Origin: an uncultured Oscillospiraceae bacterium
GTDB lineage: Bacteria; Bacillota; Clostridia; Oscillospirales; Oscillospiraceae
Length of the DNA stretch: 46,972 nucleotides
Direction: 5' to 3'
NCBI GenBank assembly: GCA_947624065.1
Contig: CANQIO010000010.1
Span: forward strand, 1 to 46,972
The translations under genes and the position numbers were made by a program. This document shows, piece after piece, positions 22,564 through 31,392 of the stretch (position 1 is its first letter; each line of letters begins with the position of its first letter). The notes under the pieces were generated by a model that did no database searches, was not told the DNA's origin, and saw only the letters and a list, made by a program, of their open reading frames with translations.

Positions 22564-23742
22564 TCATCGGCCTGTCAGGGCCCGGAAATAGTCGGTCTCC
22601 ATGGCCCGGCGGTCGAATATGTACCGGTCGTACACCAGCCGGCAGACATCGGCGACGTATTCCGCCTGTTCCTGATCGTCCGCGAACCGGTCGTCCGCCG
22701 GGAAAAAGCTCTCCTCCCCGGCGATGAAGCACCCGGCGTCCGTCACCCAGTCGCAGTAGGCGCTGCCGCCCAGACTCACCAGCGGCGGGCGGCCTTCCTC
22801 CGGCGGGGCCAGCAGATCCCGGCCGGACAGCAGCCGGGCGTCATAGTCCATGCCCAGCAGATCCAGCAGCGTGGCTGTCACGTCCAGCTCCGAGGACGGC
22901 ACCGTCACCGACGTGCCCACCAGCCGCTGGCTCCACAGGAACATGTGCCCCCGCAGCGGCTGGGTGTGGCCCGTCAGCAGGCATATCACCGTGTCGTCAG
23001 CCATGTTCTGCTCCTCCAGCGCCTGGAACAGGGCCGCCAGAGACGCCTCCCCGTCGGCGTCGGGCCAGACCCAGTAGACAAAAAACGGTGCCTCCTCCGC
23101 TCCCAGCATGGCAAAGTCCGGCCCGCCCTCCGATCGCACGGCGGCAAAGCCCAGCGCCTCATAAGCCGCGTCCATATCCCCCCGGCCCGGCCACGCCCGG
23201 CACACATAGCCCGCGTCCCCCAGGCATCGAGCCAGCGCGAACGGCACCGACAGGGACCGCGCCCCCACGGCGGCCAGCGCCGTGTCCTCCCCCACCGCCG
23301 TGGGGGTCACGCCCGTGAGCAGGGCGAACTCCCGGCCGTCCCGGCCCTGGTACCACTCCGGGGCATAGTGCTCCAAAAAGCCGGCTCCCCCGGTCCAGAG
23401 CCGGTACAGCGCCGGGCTGCCCGTCTGGTCGAGCTTGAGCTCGGTCCAATCCTCCGCCAGGATGAGCACCAGGTTATTTCCGGCGAGCAGGCCGGTGTAG
23501 CGGCTCTTGGCCGTGGGCGTCCGGGTCAGATAATAGGCGTCCAGCTCCCCCAGCACGGCGCTGCCCGCGGTATGCTTGTCCGAGGCGGGAGCCAGATCCA
23601 GGACATTGTATCGCTCCGCGCTCCATTCCGCCGCGACGGCCATCACCGGCGCGGCCTGCAGAGCCTGCTCCGCCCGGGTCCGGGCCGCCATGAGACCCCC
23701 CAGCGCCACCAGCGTCAGGGCAAATATGAACCGGCGCATCAT
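22564..23742 (-). CDS. Degenerate LtaS-like sulfatase-fold protein, exported
   Basis: A 392-aa exported protein with a signal peptide (MMRRFIFALTLVALGGLMAA). The order of segments matches the extracellular domain of LtaS and related alkaline-phosphatase-superfamily enzymes: NNLVLILAEDW (89-99), YQGRDGREFALLTG (131-144), TVICLLTGHTQP (251-262) and ELDVTATLLDLLGM (285-298). Catalytic features are lost: the active-site Thr position in the GKTSDAEF-like motif reads RDGREF, and the YGDHG metal motif reads LTGHT, with the Asp missing. A lipid-phosphate transferase activity is unlikely; a binding or regulatory role is more plausible. The five LtaS membrane helices are also absent. AAGGAGG lies 5 nt before this ATG and 8 nt before the next. 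Confidence 0.68.
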   Translation of the reverse strand: MMRRFIFALTLVALGGLMAARTRAEQALQAAPVMAVAAEWSAERYNVLDLAPASDKHTAGSAVLGELDAYYLTRTPTAKSRYTGLLAGNNLVLILAEDWTELKLDQTGSPALYRLWTGGAGFLEHYAPEWYQGRDGREFALLTGVTPTAVGEDTALAAVGARSLSVPFALARCLGDAGYVCRAWPGRGDMDAAYEALGFAAVRSEGGPDFAMLGAEEAPFFVYWVWPDADGEASLAALFQALEEQNMADDTVICLLTGHTQPLRGHMFLWSQRLVGTSVTVPSSELDVTATLLDLLGMDYDARLLSGRDLLAPPEEGRPPLVSLGGSAYCDWVTDAGCFIAGEESFFPADDRFADDQEQAEYVADVCRLVYDRYIFDRRAMETDYFRALTGR

Positions 23743-23764
23743 GACCGCCTCCTTACGCGCTTTT

Positions 23765-23793
23765 CTTATAGAATGGCGCACAGGGGCTGTCGA
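23765..23793 (-). promoter_or_regulatory. Putative promoter of the sulfatase-fold gene
   Basis: Minus strand: TCGACA (23793-23788), 17-nt spacer, TATAAG (23770-23765). Two mismatches to consensus. The leader is about 20 nt and carries the AAGGAGG site. Confidence 0.55.
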
Positions 23794-23827
23794 ATGGAGC
23801 CGAAAGGCCGGCCCGGCCGGAAAAAAA

Positions 23828-23862
23828 GCGGCCGCGGAAGGGCGGCCGCGCATTGATTTTTT
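23828..23862 (+). other. Paired GCGGCCGC palindromes with T-run before prfC
   Basis: Two copies of the 8-bp palindrome GCGGCCGC at 23828-23835 and 23842-23849 can pair as a stem with a 6-nt loop. An A7 tract precedes and GATTTTTT follows (to 23862). It has the form of a terminator for + strand transcripts, although the genes on both sides point away from it. Confidence 0.5.
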
Positions 23863-23881
23863 CCACGGCGGATGGTAATAT
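23853..23881 (+). promoter_or_regulatory. Putative prfC promoter
   Basis: TTGATT (23853-23858), 17-nt spacer, TAATAT (23876-23881). The leader would be about 32 nt. Confidence 0.6.
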
Positions 23882-23919
23882 TAGCTTTTGACGGAAACTT
23901 TGACAGGCAGGAATGATTT

Positions 23920-25512
<1,593 letters not shown>

Positions 25513-25519
25513 ATGCGCC

Positions 25520-25550
25520 GCGCCCCGGGACGTTCCGTCCCGGGGCGCGA
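25520..25550. terminator. Bidirectional terminator, 13-bp perfect stem
   Basis: CGCGCCCCGGGAC (25520-25532) pairs perfectly with GTCCCGGGGCGCG (25538-25550) around GTTCC. It lies between the convergent prfC and the ABC operon. Confidence 0.85.
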
Positions 25551-25567
25551 TACATTAAATTATACTC

Positions 25568-26353
25568 TCAGCTCAGGAGCATTCGGTCGTTGTCCAGGGC
25601 CTTGCCCACGTTCTCCTTGAACATGCGCAGCAGATCGCTCACCGTGAGGCCCTGACGCGCGTCGCCCTTCAGATCCAGGAGGATGCGCCCGGAGTCCATC
25701 ATCAGCGTCCGATTGCCCAGCTCCAGGGCCGAGGACATGTTGTGGGTGATCATCAGGCAGGTGAGGCCGTGCTCCCGGACGATGTCCTGGGTCAGGGCCA
25801 GGACCTTCTCCGCCGTACTGGGGTCCAGGGCGGCGGTGTGCTCATCCAGCAGCAGCAGCTTGGGCGGCACCATGGTGGCCATGAGCAGGGTCAGCGCCTG
25901 GCGCTGGCCGCCGGAGAGAAGCCCCACCGGCTGGCGCATCCGGTCCTCCAGGCCCATGTCCAGCAGGGCCAGCTTATCCCGGAAGGCGGCCTTCTCCGCC
26001 TTGGACACGTGGCTGAGCCAGCCGCCGCCGGCCGCCGCCAGGGCCAGGTTCTCCTCGATGGTCATGGCCGGGGCGCTGCCCCGCATGGGGTCCTGGAACA
26101 GCCGGCCGATGGCCTTGGCCCGCTTGAACTCCGGCTGGAAGGTCACGTCCTGGCCGTCCAGTTCGATGCGGCCGGTATCGGGGAAAAAGCTGCCGGCGAT
26201 GGCGTTGAAAAGGGTGGATTTCCCCGCGCCGTTGGCGCCGATGATGGTGACGAAGTCGCCCTTCTCCAGATGCAGGCTCACGTCCGTAAGGGCTGTCTTT
26301 TCGTTGACCGTGCCGGGATTGAAGGTCTTGGAGATGTTTTGGAGGGTGAGCAT
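25568..26353 (-). CDS. trpZ: ABC transporter ATPase, TrpZ-like
   Basis: A 261-aa ATPase with Walker A GANGAGKST, signature LSGGQRQALTLLM, Walker B LLLLDEHTAALD and switch histidine in MITHNM. The DEHTAALDP sequence is typical of the ATPase partner of the ABC_sub_bind/TrpXYZ importers rather than of amino-acid importers in general. The ATG is one base after the permease stop, so the two are coupled. It powers uptake, probably of tryptophan or a precursor, given the Trp T-box at the operon head. Confidence 0.88.
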   Translation of the reverse strand: MLTLQNISKTFNPGTVNEKTALTDVSLHLEKGDFVTIIGANGAGKSTLFNAIAGSFFPDTGRIELDGQDVTFQPEFKRAKAIGRLFQDPMRGSAPAMTIEENLALAAAGGGWLSHVSKAEKAAFRDKLALLDMGLEDRMRQPVGLLSGGQRQALTLLMATMVPPKLLLLDEHTAALDPSTAEKVLALTQDIVREHGLTCLMITHNMSSALELGNRTLMMDSGRILLDLKGDARQGLTVSDLLRMFKENVGKALDNDRMLLS

Positions 26354-26354
26354 A

Positions 26355-27284
26355 TCAGCCGCCTCCCTTCCTGGACCCGGCCAGCCGCTTTTCGAGCATG
26401 GGCAGCTGGGTCTTGAGATAGGGCCCCGCGATGGCGATGATGACGATCACCGAACTGACCAGCTTGAGCATGAACGCGGGCATGTTCAGCCGCAGGGCGA
26501 TGGTGTACACCAGCCGGAAGATCACCGATCCCAGGACCATGCCCACCGCCCGCTTGGCGATGGAGCCCCGGCCCAGGAAGGTCTGGCCGATGAGCAGGCT
26601 GGCCAGGGCGATGGTGACCATGCCGGAGCCGATGTCGATGTTCACCGACTTCTGGCTCTGGGCCAGCAGGCACCCGGAAAGGCCCGTGAAGGCGTTGGCC
26701 ACACACAGGCCCACCGTGGTGGTGAACACGGGGTTGATGGAGGAGGAACGGACCATATCCGGGTTGTCGCCGGTGGCCCGGATGGCCAGGCCCAGCCGGG
26801 TGCGCAGGAACAGCGTCAAAAACACGATCACCAGCGCCACCGCCGCAAGGGCGATGAGCAGCTCCTGATACCCGGCCAGGGGCGTGTCCGCCAGCAGGGC
26901 CTTGACCTTGGTGAACACGGTCTCGGTCTTGTTCATGTTCAGCAGAGAGGACTTGCCCATGACGGCGATGTTGATGGAGTACAGGCCGGTGTTGACGATG
27001 ATGCCGGCCAGCAGGCTGTCGATGCCCATGCGGGTCTGGAGCACGGCGGTGACGAAGCCGGAGAGCATCCCCGCGGCCATGGCGGCCGGGATGCTCAGAT
27101 AGGGGTGGCCGGCGATGGCCACCACGGCCCCCACCGCCGCGCCCAGGGTGAAGCAGCCGTCGGTGCTCAGATCGCACACGTTCAGCATGGAGTAGCTCAA
27201 AAACAGGGCCAGTACGGTCAGCGAGCAGGTGACGCCCAGCTCCAGCGCCGTCTGCACCAGCCCCCATATGGCGGATAGTGACAT
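26355..27284 (-). CDS. trpY: ABC transporter permease, TrpY-like
   Basis: A 309-aa permease with eight to ten hydrophobic segments of the LivH/BPD_transp_2 type. The segment LSTDGCFTLGAAVGA near 38-52 and NALTGLSGCLLAQ-like region (here NAFTGLSGCLLAQSQ, about 185-199) are typical of the partner of ABC_sub_bind receptors. Start ATG 27284 has GGAGGAG upstream. It is separated from the receptor gene by a strong hairpin (27310-27337) and abuts the ATPase gene. Confidence 0.9.
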   Translation of the reverse strand: MSLSAIWGLVQTALELGVTCSLTVLALFLSYSMLNVCDLSTDGCFTLGAAVGAVVAIAGHPYLSIPAAMAAGMLSGFVTAVLQTRMGIDSLLAGIIVNTGLYSINIAVMGKSSLLNMNKTETVFTKVKALLADTPLAGYQELLIALAAVALVIVFLTLFLRTRLGLAIRATGDNPDMVRSSSINPVFTTTVGLCVANAFTGLSGCLLAQSQKSVNIDIGSGMVTIALASLLIGQTFLGRGSIAKRAVGMVLGSVIFRLVYTIALRLNMPAFMLKLVSSVIVIIAIAGPYLKTQLPMLEKRLAGSRKGGG

Positions 27285-27309
27285 GGTTTCTCCTCCGGGT
27301 CATGATATA

Positions 27310-27337
27310 GGGGGCAGGGGCTCGCGCCCCTGTCCCC
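27310..27337 (-). other. Intercistronic hairpin between receptor and permease genes
   Basis: On the + strand GGGGGCAGGGGC (27310-27321) pairs with GCCCCTGTCCCC (27326-27337) around TCGC: 12 bp with one G-T wobble. No T-run follows on the minus strand. Hairpins after a receptor gene commonly protect its mRNA and set a high receptor-to-permease ratio (inference). Confidence 0.7.
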
Positions 27338-27358
27338 GCGTCATTTTTCAGTTCTGGC

Positions 27359-28387
27359 TTATTCGGCCGCCTCGCCGAATTCCTCGGCGGTCTCGATGGG
27401 CTTGACGGCGGTGCACAGGTCGGCGAACAGCTCGGCCAGCTCGTCGAAGGTCTTGCCGGTGATCTGCTCGCACACGTCGGTGTTGATGGTGGCGGTGCCG
27501 TTGTCGAAGGTCATGACGGGCAGCTCAGCGGGGTCCTCGCCGTCGATCAGGACCTGGGCGATCATGTTGGCGGTCTCCACGCCCAGGTTGGCGTAGTCCA
27601 CGCCGTAGCCCAGGAACGCGCCGTTCAGGGCGAAGGAGTCGGCGCCGGTGTAGTGGGGGATGCCGGCCTCGGCCAGGGCCTCGTAGATGGAGAGCTCGGC
27701 GGTCATGATGGTGTTGTCGGAGGGGGTGAACACGGCGTCCACGCCGTCGGCGATCATGCTGTCCACAGCCAGCCGGACCTCGGGGATGGTGGTGCCATTG
27801 TACTCCTTATACGCAATGCCCTTCTCGTCCAGGTATTCCTTGGCCGCGGCGATGGGGGTGGCGGAGGAGTCCTGGCCCAGGTCATACAGCAGGCCTATCA
27901 GGTCCGCCTCGGGGTCGGCGGCAAAGATCAGGTTCATGACAGCGGTGGTGTCCAAGAAGTCGCTGGTGCCGGTGATGTTGGCGCCGGGGGCCTCATTGCT
28001 CTCCACCAGGCCGGCGGCCTCGGGGTCGGAGACGGCGGAGAAGATGACGGGGATCTGGTTGTCCTCGGTAGCGGCCTGCATCTGCATGGCCACGGGGGTG
28101 GCCACGCCCACCATCAGGTCCACGCCGTCGGCGATGAAGTTCTGGATGATCTGGTCCATGACGGCGGCGTCGCCGTTGCAGTTGTCGTAGCTGATCTCGA
28201 AGGTGACGCCCTTCTCCTCGCCGATGGCGGTCAGCTGGTTCTGGATGTTCTCCACGATCTGGTTGAGGGACGCGTCGTCCACGTAGTTGCAGATGCCGAT
28301 CTTATAGGTCTCGCCCTCGGCGAAGGCGACAGAGCTCATGGACAGGGCCAGCACAAGGGCCATCACGATGCAAACGATCTTTTTCAT
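27359..28387 (-). CDS. trpX: ABC transporter substrate-binding protein, TrpX-like
   Basis: A 342-aa receptor of the ABC_sub_bind family. A signal peptide (MKKIVCIVMALVLALSMSSV, cleaved near AFA-EG at 25) is followed by two alpha/beta lobes. The cleavage site lacks a lipobox cysteine, so it is unclear how it is held at the membrane. Family features include GVATPVAMQMQAA and IPVIFSAVSDP. TrpX receptors bind tryptophan; the T-box with a TGG specifier upstream supports that assignment here. ATG 28387 has AAGGAG 9 nt upstream. Long in-frame upstream extensions run through the T-box leader and are not coding. Confidence 0.87.
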   Translation of the reverse strand: MKKIVCIVMALVLALSMSSVAFAEGETYKIGICNYVDDASLNQIVENIQNQLTAIGEEKGVTFEISYDNCNGDAAVMDQIIQNFIADGVDLMVGVATPVAMQMQAATEDNQIPVIFSAVSDPEAAGLVESNEAPGANITGTSDFLDTTAVMNLIFAADPEADLIGLLYDLGQDSSATPIAAAKEYLDEKGIAYKEYNGTTIPEVRLAVDSMIADGVDAVFTPSDNTIMTAELSIYEALAEAGIPHYTGADSFALNGAFLGYGVDYANLGVETANMIAQVLIDGEDPAELPVMTFDNGTATINTDVCEQITGKTFDELAELFADLCTAVKPIETAEEFGEAAE

Positions 28388-28464
28388 TGTATTGTTCTCC
28401 TTTTCAAGCTTTCTCATTTTAGTTTTTTTGGTTCGTTCATGTTCATGTTTCGTGGGTGTCGTCC

Positions 28465-28503
28465 TTACGCCCGCCATCGTCTGGACAATATGAACATCTT
28501 CAT
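28465..28503 (-). CDS. Putative 12-aa Trp-containing leader peptide
   Basis: Just after the T-box terminator lies AAGGGGAGG, then ATG 28503, with a TAA at 28467-28465. It encodes MKMFILSRRWRA; Trp 10 is TGG at 28476-28474. The second ATG (Met 3) has the better spacing of 9 nt and would give 10 residues. ATGTTCAT inside the ORF can pair with ATGAACAT just after it. The arrangement recalls the Bacillus subtilis anti-TRAP leader, where a T-box is followed by a short Trp-rich ORF. With one Trp codon the regulatory role is inference. Confidence 0.5.
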   Translation of the reverse strand: MKMFILSRRWRA

Positions 28504-28516
28504 GTACCTCCCCTTG

Positions 28517-28814
28517 GAAAATAAAAATCCTGTCCCTGCATTTCTGCTGGGACAGGATGTTATAAACTCCTGCGGTGCCACCCGGCTTGACGCTCAAAAA
28601 AGCGTCCGCTTTGCTCCGCGCCATCACGCGGCGGCGTTGTTCACGGAGCGCCTCTCTCCGTCTCACATAGGGCGGACAAGTCCGCCTTCCGATCGCCCTC
28701 CGAAGTCCATTCGCACATTCCCGCCTGTACCGCGCTCCCAGCAACGCGCAGCTCTCTGGGACAGGCACTGGAAAGGTTACTTACTCTTCATCAACGGTTT
28801 ACTGTATTGAATTT
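28517..28814 (-). ncRNA. T-box riboswitch, tryptophan-specific, with terminator
   Basis: A leader of about 300 nt read on the minus strand. Stem I opens GATGAAGAGTAAGTA; its base GAAG pairs with CTTC. Directly before CTTC the specifier loop reads GAA-TGG-A, so the specifier codon is TGG (28709-28707) = Trp. AGAGAG follows on the ascending side. The T-box bulge GGGTGGCACCGC is at 28583-28572. The terminator ATCCTGTCCC/GGGACAGGAT (28558-28549/28536-28527) ends in TTTTTATTTT. Uncharged tRNA-Trp would favour the antiterminator and turn on the TrpXYZ-like transporter. The exact 5' end is inferred from the promoter. Confidence 0.93.
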
Positions 28815-28820
28815 GGCTGC

Positions 28821-28849
28821 ATTATAGCGCGGGAATGAACGTTTGTCAA
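28821..28849 (-). promoter_or_regulatory. Perfect-consensus promoter of the T-box/ABC operon
   Basis: Minus strand: TTGACA (28849-28844), 17-nt spacer, TATAAT (28826-28821). Full match to sigma-A consensus, as fits a promoter controlled downstream by the T-box. Confidence 0.92.
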
Positions 28850-28893
28850 TACCTTTTTTGCAGGTATTTTTTACCATGCGCACCGGCGCGTTT

Positions 28894-29808
28894 TTACAGC
28901 GCGCACAGCGCCGCGGCGGTGTCGGCGGCCAGGGCGGCGTTGTTGAGCACCAGCTGGATGTTGGACTCCAGGCTGTCGCCGCCGGTGAGCTCCTTGACCC
29001 GGGCCAGCAGGAAGGGGGTCACCTTCTTGCCCTTGACGCCCTGGGCCACGCTCTCGGCCACGGCCTGGTCGATGGCGGCGTTGATGACCGCCGGGTCCAT
29101 GGAATATTTCTCCGGGATGGGGTTGGCGCACAGCATGCCGCCGGGATAGCCCAGGGCCCGCTGGGCTGCAAAGGCCGCGGCCAGCTCCGCCGGGCTCTCG
29201 GCCCGGAAGTCCACGCCGAAGCCGCTGGTGCGGGTATAGAAGGCGGGCAGCTCGTCGGTCTGATAGCCGCACACGGCCACGCCCTTGGTCTCCAGATACT
29301 CCAGAGTCAGGCCCAGGTCCAAAATGGACTTGGCCCCGGCGCACACCACCAGCACCGGCGTGCGGGCCAGCTCCTCCAGGTCGGCGGAGATGTCCATGGT
29401 GACCTCCGCGCCCCGGTGCACGCCGCCGATGCCACCGGTGGCGAACACGCCGATGCCGGCCAGGGCGGCCACGATCATGGTGGCGGCCACGGTGGTGGCG
29501 CCATCCTCGTGGCGGGCGCACAGCACCGGCAGATCCCGGCGGCTGGCCTTGGTGACGGCCTGGCCCTTCTTGGCCAGGTACTCGATCTCGTCCTTTTCCA
29601 GCCCGGCCTTCAGCCGCCCGCCGATGACGGCGATGGTGGCGGGCACGGCGCCGTGGGCGCGGATCATGTCCTCCACGGCGAACGCGGTCTCCGCGTTCTG
29701 GGGCCAGGGCATGCCGTGGGAGATGATGGTGCTCTCCAGCGCCACCACGGGCCTGCCGGCGGCCAGCGCCTCGGCCACCTCCGGCTTTATGTCCAGATAC
29801 TGATTCAT
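28894..29808 (-). CDS. psuG: Pseudouridine-5'-phosphate glycosidase
   Basis: A 304-aa enzyme that splits pseudouridine 5'-phosphate into uracil and ribose 5-phosphate (IndA family). The catalytic lysine equivalent is K160 in CAGAKSILDL, with E26 in ALESTIISHGMP and K87 in VTKASRRDLP. The metal and phosphate regions ATGGIGGVHRGAE and SNIQLVLNNA are conserved. GGAGG precedes the ATG. No psuK kinase is next to it, so either a kinase acts from elsewhere or the substrate arrives phosphorylated. It is preceded by a DUF1294 gene on the same strand with a 45-nt gap. Confidence 0.95.
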   Translation of the reverse strand: MNQYLDIKPEVAEALAAGRPVVALESTIISHGMPWPQNAETAFAVEDMIRAHGAVPATIAVIGGRLKAGLEKDEIEYLAKKGQAVTKASRRDLPVLCARHEDGATTVAATMIVAALAGIGVFATGGIGGVHRGAEVTMDISADLEELARTPVLVVCAGAKSILDLGLTLEYLETKGVAVCGYQTDELPAFYTRTSGFGVDFRAESPAELAAAFAAQRALGYPGGMLCANPIPEKYSMDPAVINAAIDQAVAESVAQGVKGKKVTPFLLARVKELTGGDSLESNIQLVLNNAALAADTAAALCAL

Positions 29809-29853
29809 GCTTGACGCACCTCCGGAAAAACTTTACAATGGTCTTGGGTCCCG

Positions 29854-30135
29854 TCACTTGGCGGTGACGAAAAACAGGCTGAGAAAAAAGGCGATCTCCA
29901 GGACCAGGATGGCCGGGACGCCGACGGTGAATTTCCGCTTGCGGATCTTATGCCAGAACAGCAGCATCCCCGCCAGCGCGCCCACGGCCCCGCCCACGGC
30001 GGCCAGGCCCAGCAGCGCGGCCTCCGGGATGCGCTCCCGGTGGACCCTCGCCAGGTACTTGTCCACGCCGTACACGGCCAGGGTGAGCAGATTCACCGCC
30101 TCCAGATAGATCAAAAGCACAACGAAAATATCCAT
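29854..30135 (-). CDS. DUF1294 small membrane protein, probably leaderless mRNA
   Basis: A 93-aa membrane protein of the DUF1294 family (function unknown). It has three hydrophobic segments, and the family motif YGVDKYLARVHRERIPEAALL is visible (core GVDKYLA and RIPE), with FWHKIRKRKF near 62-71. ATG 30135 lies only 6 nt after a TATACT -10 box, so the predicted transcript begins at or next to the A of the ATG. An in-frame GTG at 30141 would start before +1. No Shine-Dalgarno sequence is possible for ATG 30135. It is divergent from the alanyl-tRNA editing gene. Confidence 0.8.
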   Translation of the reverse strand: MDIFVVLLIYLEAVNLLTLAVYGVDKYLARVHRERIPEAALLGLAAVGGAVGALAGMLLFWHKIRKRKFTVGVPAILVLEIAFFLSLFFVTAK

Positions 30136-30141
30136 GGCCAC

Positions 30142-30170
30142 AGTATAACCTTTTTTTGCCGGGAGGTCAA
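30142..30170 (-). promoter_or_regulatory. Promoter of the DUF1294-psuG unit, overlapping the divergent RBS
   Basis: Minus strand: TTGACC (30170-30165), 17-nt spacer, TATACT (30147-30142). The -35 box overlaps the GGGAGG ribosome binding site (30161-30166) of the + strand editing gene. Confidence 0.75.
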
Positions 30171-30173
30171 CCG

Positions 30174-31319
30174 ATGCAGACCAGAAAGCTCTATTACGAG
30201 GACGCCTACTGCAAGCGCTTCACGGCGCGGGTGCTCAGCTGCGAGAGGGCCGGCGACGGCTGGGAGGCGGTGCTGGACGCCACGGCCTTCTTCCCGGAGG
30301 AGGGCGGCCAGACGGCGGACACGGGCACCCTGGACGGCGCGGCCGTGACGGACGTGCAGGAGCGGGATGGGGTCATATACCACCGCCTGGCCGGGCCGAT
30401 CGAGCCGGGCCGGCAGGTAGAGTGCGCGCTGGACTGGGCCGAGCGGTTCCGTAAGATGCAGACCCACACGGCGGAGCACATCCTCTCCGGCCTGGCCCAC
30501 GCCAAATACGGCTATGAGAACGTGGGCTTCCACTTGGGCGCGGACTGCTGCACGGTGGATCTGAGCGGAGAGCTGGACCGGGCGCAGCTGGACCAGCTGG
30601 AGCGCCAGGCCAACGCCGTGGTGTGGCGAAACGTGCCGGTGACGGCCCGGTTCCCCTCCGTGCCGGAACTGAAGGACCTGCACTACCGCAGCAAGCTGGA
30701 GCTGACCCACGACGTGCGCATCGTGACGGTCCAGGGGGTGGACGACTGCGCCTGCTGCGCGCCCCATGTGTCCGGCACGGGCCAGATCGGGGCTATCAAA
30801 ATTTTGGATTTCATGCGCCACCGGGGCGGCGTCCGGTTCTGGATGAAGGCCGGCCCCGACGCCATGGAGGACTACGCCCGCCGCTATGCCGCCACCGTGG
30901 CAGTGTCCGGGCTGCTCAACACGCCCCAGGAGGACGTGGCCGCCGGGGTGGAGCGGCTGCTGGCCCAGCGGGACGGTCTGAAGCGGGAGATGGCGGAGCT
31001 TCGCCGGGAGATGGCCCGGGCGCGGGCAGATGCCCTGCCGGAGACGGACGGGCATTTGCTGCTGTTCTTCCAGGGGGACGAGGACGCGCTGCGCCTGCTG
31101 GCCAACGCCGGGATGGAAAAATGCGCCGGCGTGTGCGCGGTGTTCGCCGGGGAGGACAGGGCATGGCGGTTCGTCATGGCCAGCCGCACGGCGGACATGC
31201 GCGCCTTTCTCAAGGAGCACGGCCCGGCCCTGGGGGCCAAGGGCGGCGGCCAGCCCCGGATGGTCTCCGGCCGGAGCACCGCTGACCGGAAGGAGCTGGA
31301 GGCGTTTTTCGGCCACTGA
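30174..31319 (+). CDS. Alanyl-tRNA editing protein, AlaX-L type with DHHA1 domain
   Basis: A 381-aa trans-editing hydrolase that clears mischarged Ser- or Gly-tRNA-Ala. The zinc site has H98 and H102 in HTAEHILSG and C194 and H198 in CACCAPHVSGTGQIG. The N-terminal TAFFPEEGGQTADTG segment (38-51) is typical of the AlaRS second-additional domain. A coiled stretch (about 250-295) and a DHHA1-like C-terminal domain with GGGQPRMVSG complete the long AlaX form. The ATG 30174 has GGGAGG 7 nt upstream. The usual Cys-Gly-Gly-Thr-His of AlaRS is Cys-Cys-Ala-Pro-His here, with the ligands kept. Confidence 0.9.
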   Translation: MQTRKLYYEDAYCKRFTARVLSCERAGDGWEAVLDATAFFPEEGGQTADTGTLDGAAVTDVQERDGVIYHRLAGPIEPGRQVECALDWAERFRKMQTHTAEHILSGLAHAKYGYENVGFHLGADCCTVDLSGELDRAQLDQLERQANAVVWRNVPVTARFPSVPELKDLHYRSKLELTHDVRIVTVQGVDDCACCAPHVSGTGQIGAIKILDFMRHRGGVRFWMKAGPDAMEDYARRYAATVAVSGLLNTPQEDVAAGVERLLAQRDGLKREMAELRREMARARADALPETDGHLLLFFQGDEDALRLLANAGMEKCAGVCAVFAGEDRAWRFVMASRTADMRAFLKEHGPALGAKGGGQPRMVSGRSTADRKELEAFFGH

Positions 31320-31338
31320 GGGAGAGAAAGCAAAAAAC

Positions 31339-31370
31339 GGGGCATGGCCGCCGGCAGGCGGTCATGCCCC
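31339..31370. terminator. Terminator between convergent genes
   Basis: GGGGCATGGCCGCC (31339-31352) pairs with GGCGGTCATGCCCC (31357-31370) with one G-T wobble. Six A residues at 31332-31337 give the T-run for the minus-strand lipoprotein gene. Confidence 0.85.
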
Positions 31371-31392
31371 TGTGTGATTTGTCCCTGCGCCG

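Noticed and set aside
22564-23742. Active lipoteichoic acid synthase
   Set aside because: The five-helix membrane domain, the catalytic Thr and the Asp of the DHG motif are missing.
28388-28768. N-terminal extension of the TrpX-like receptor
   Set aside because: The extension would run through the T-box, terminator and leader ORF. The receptor has its own RBS and a signal peptide beginning at ATG 28387.
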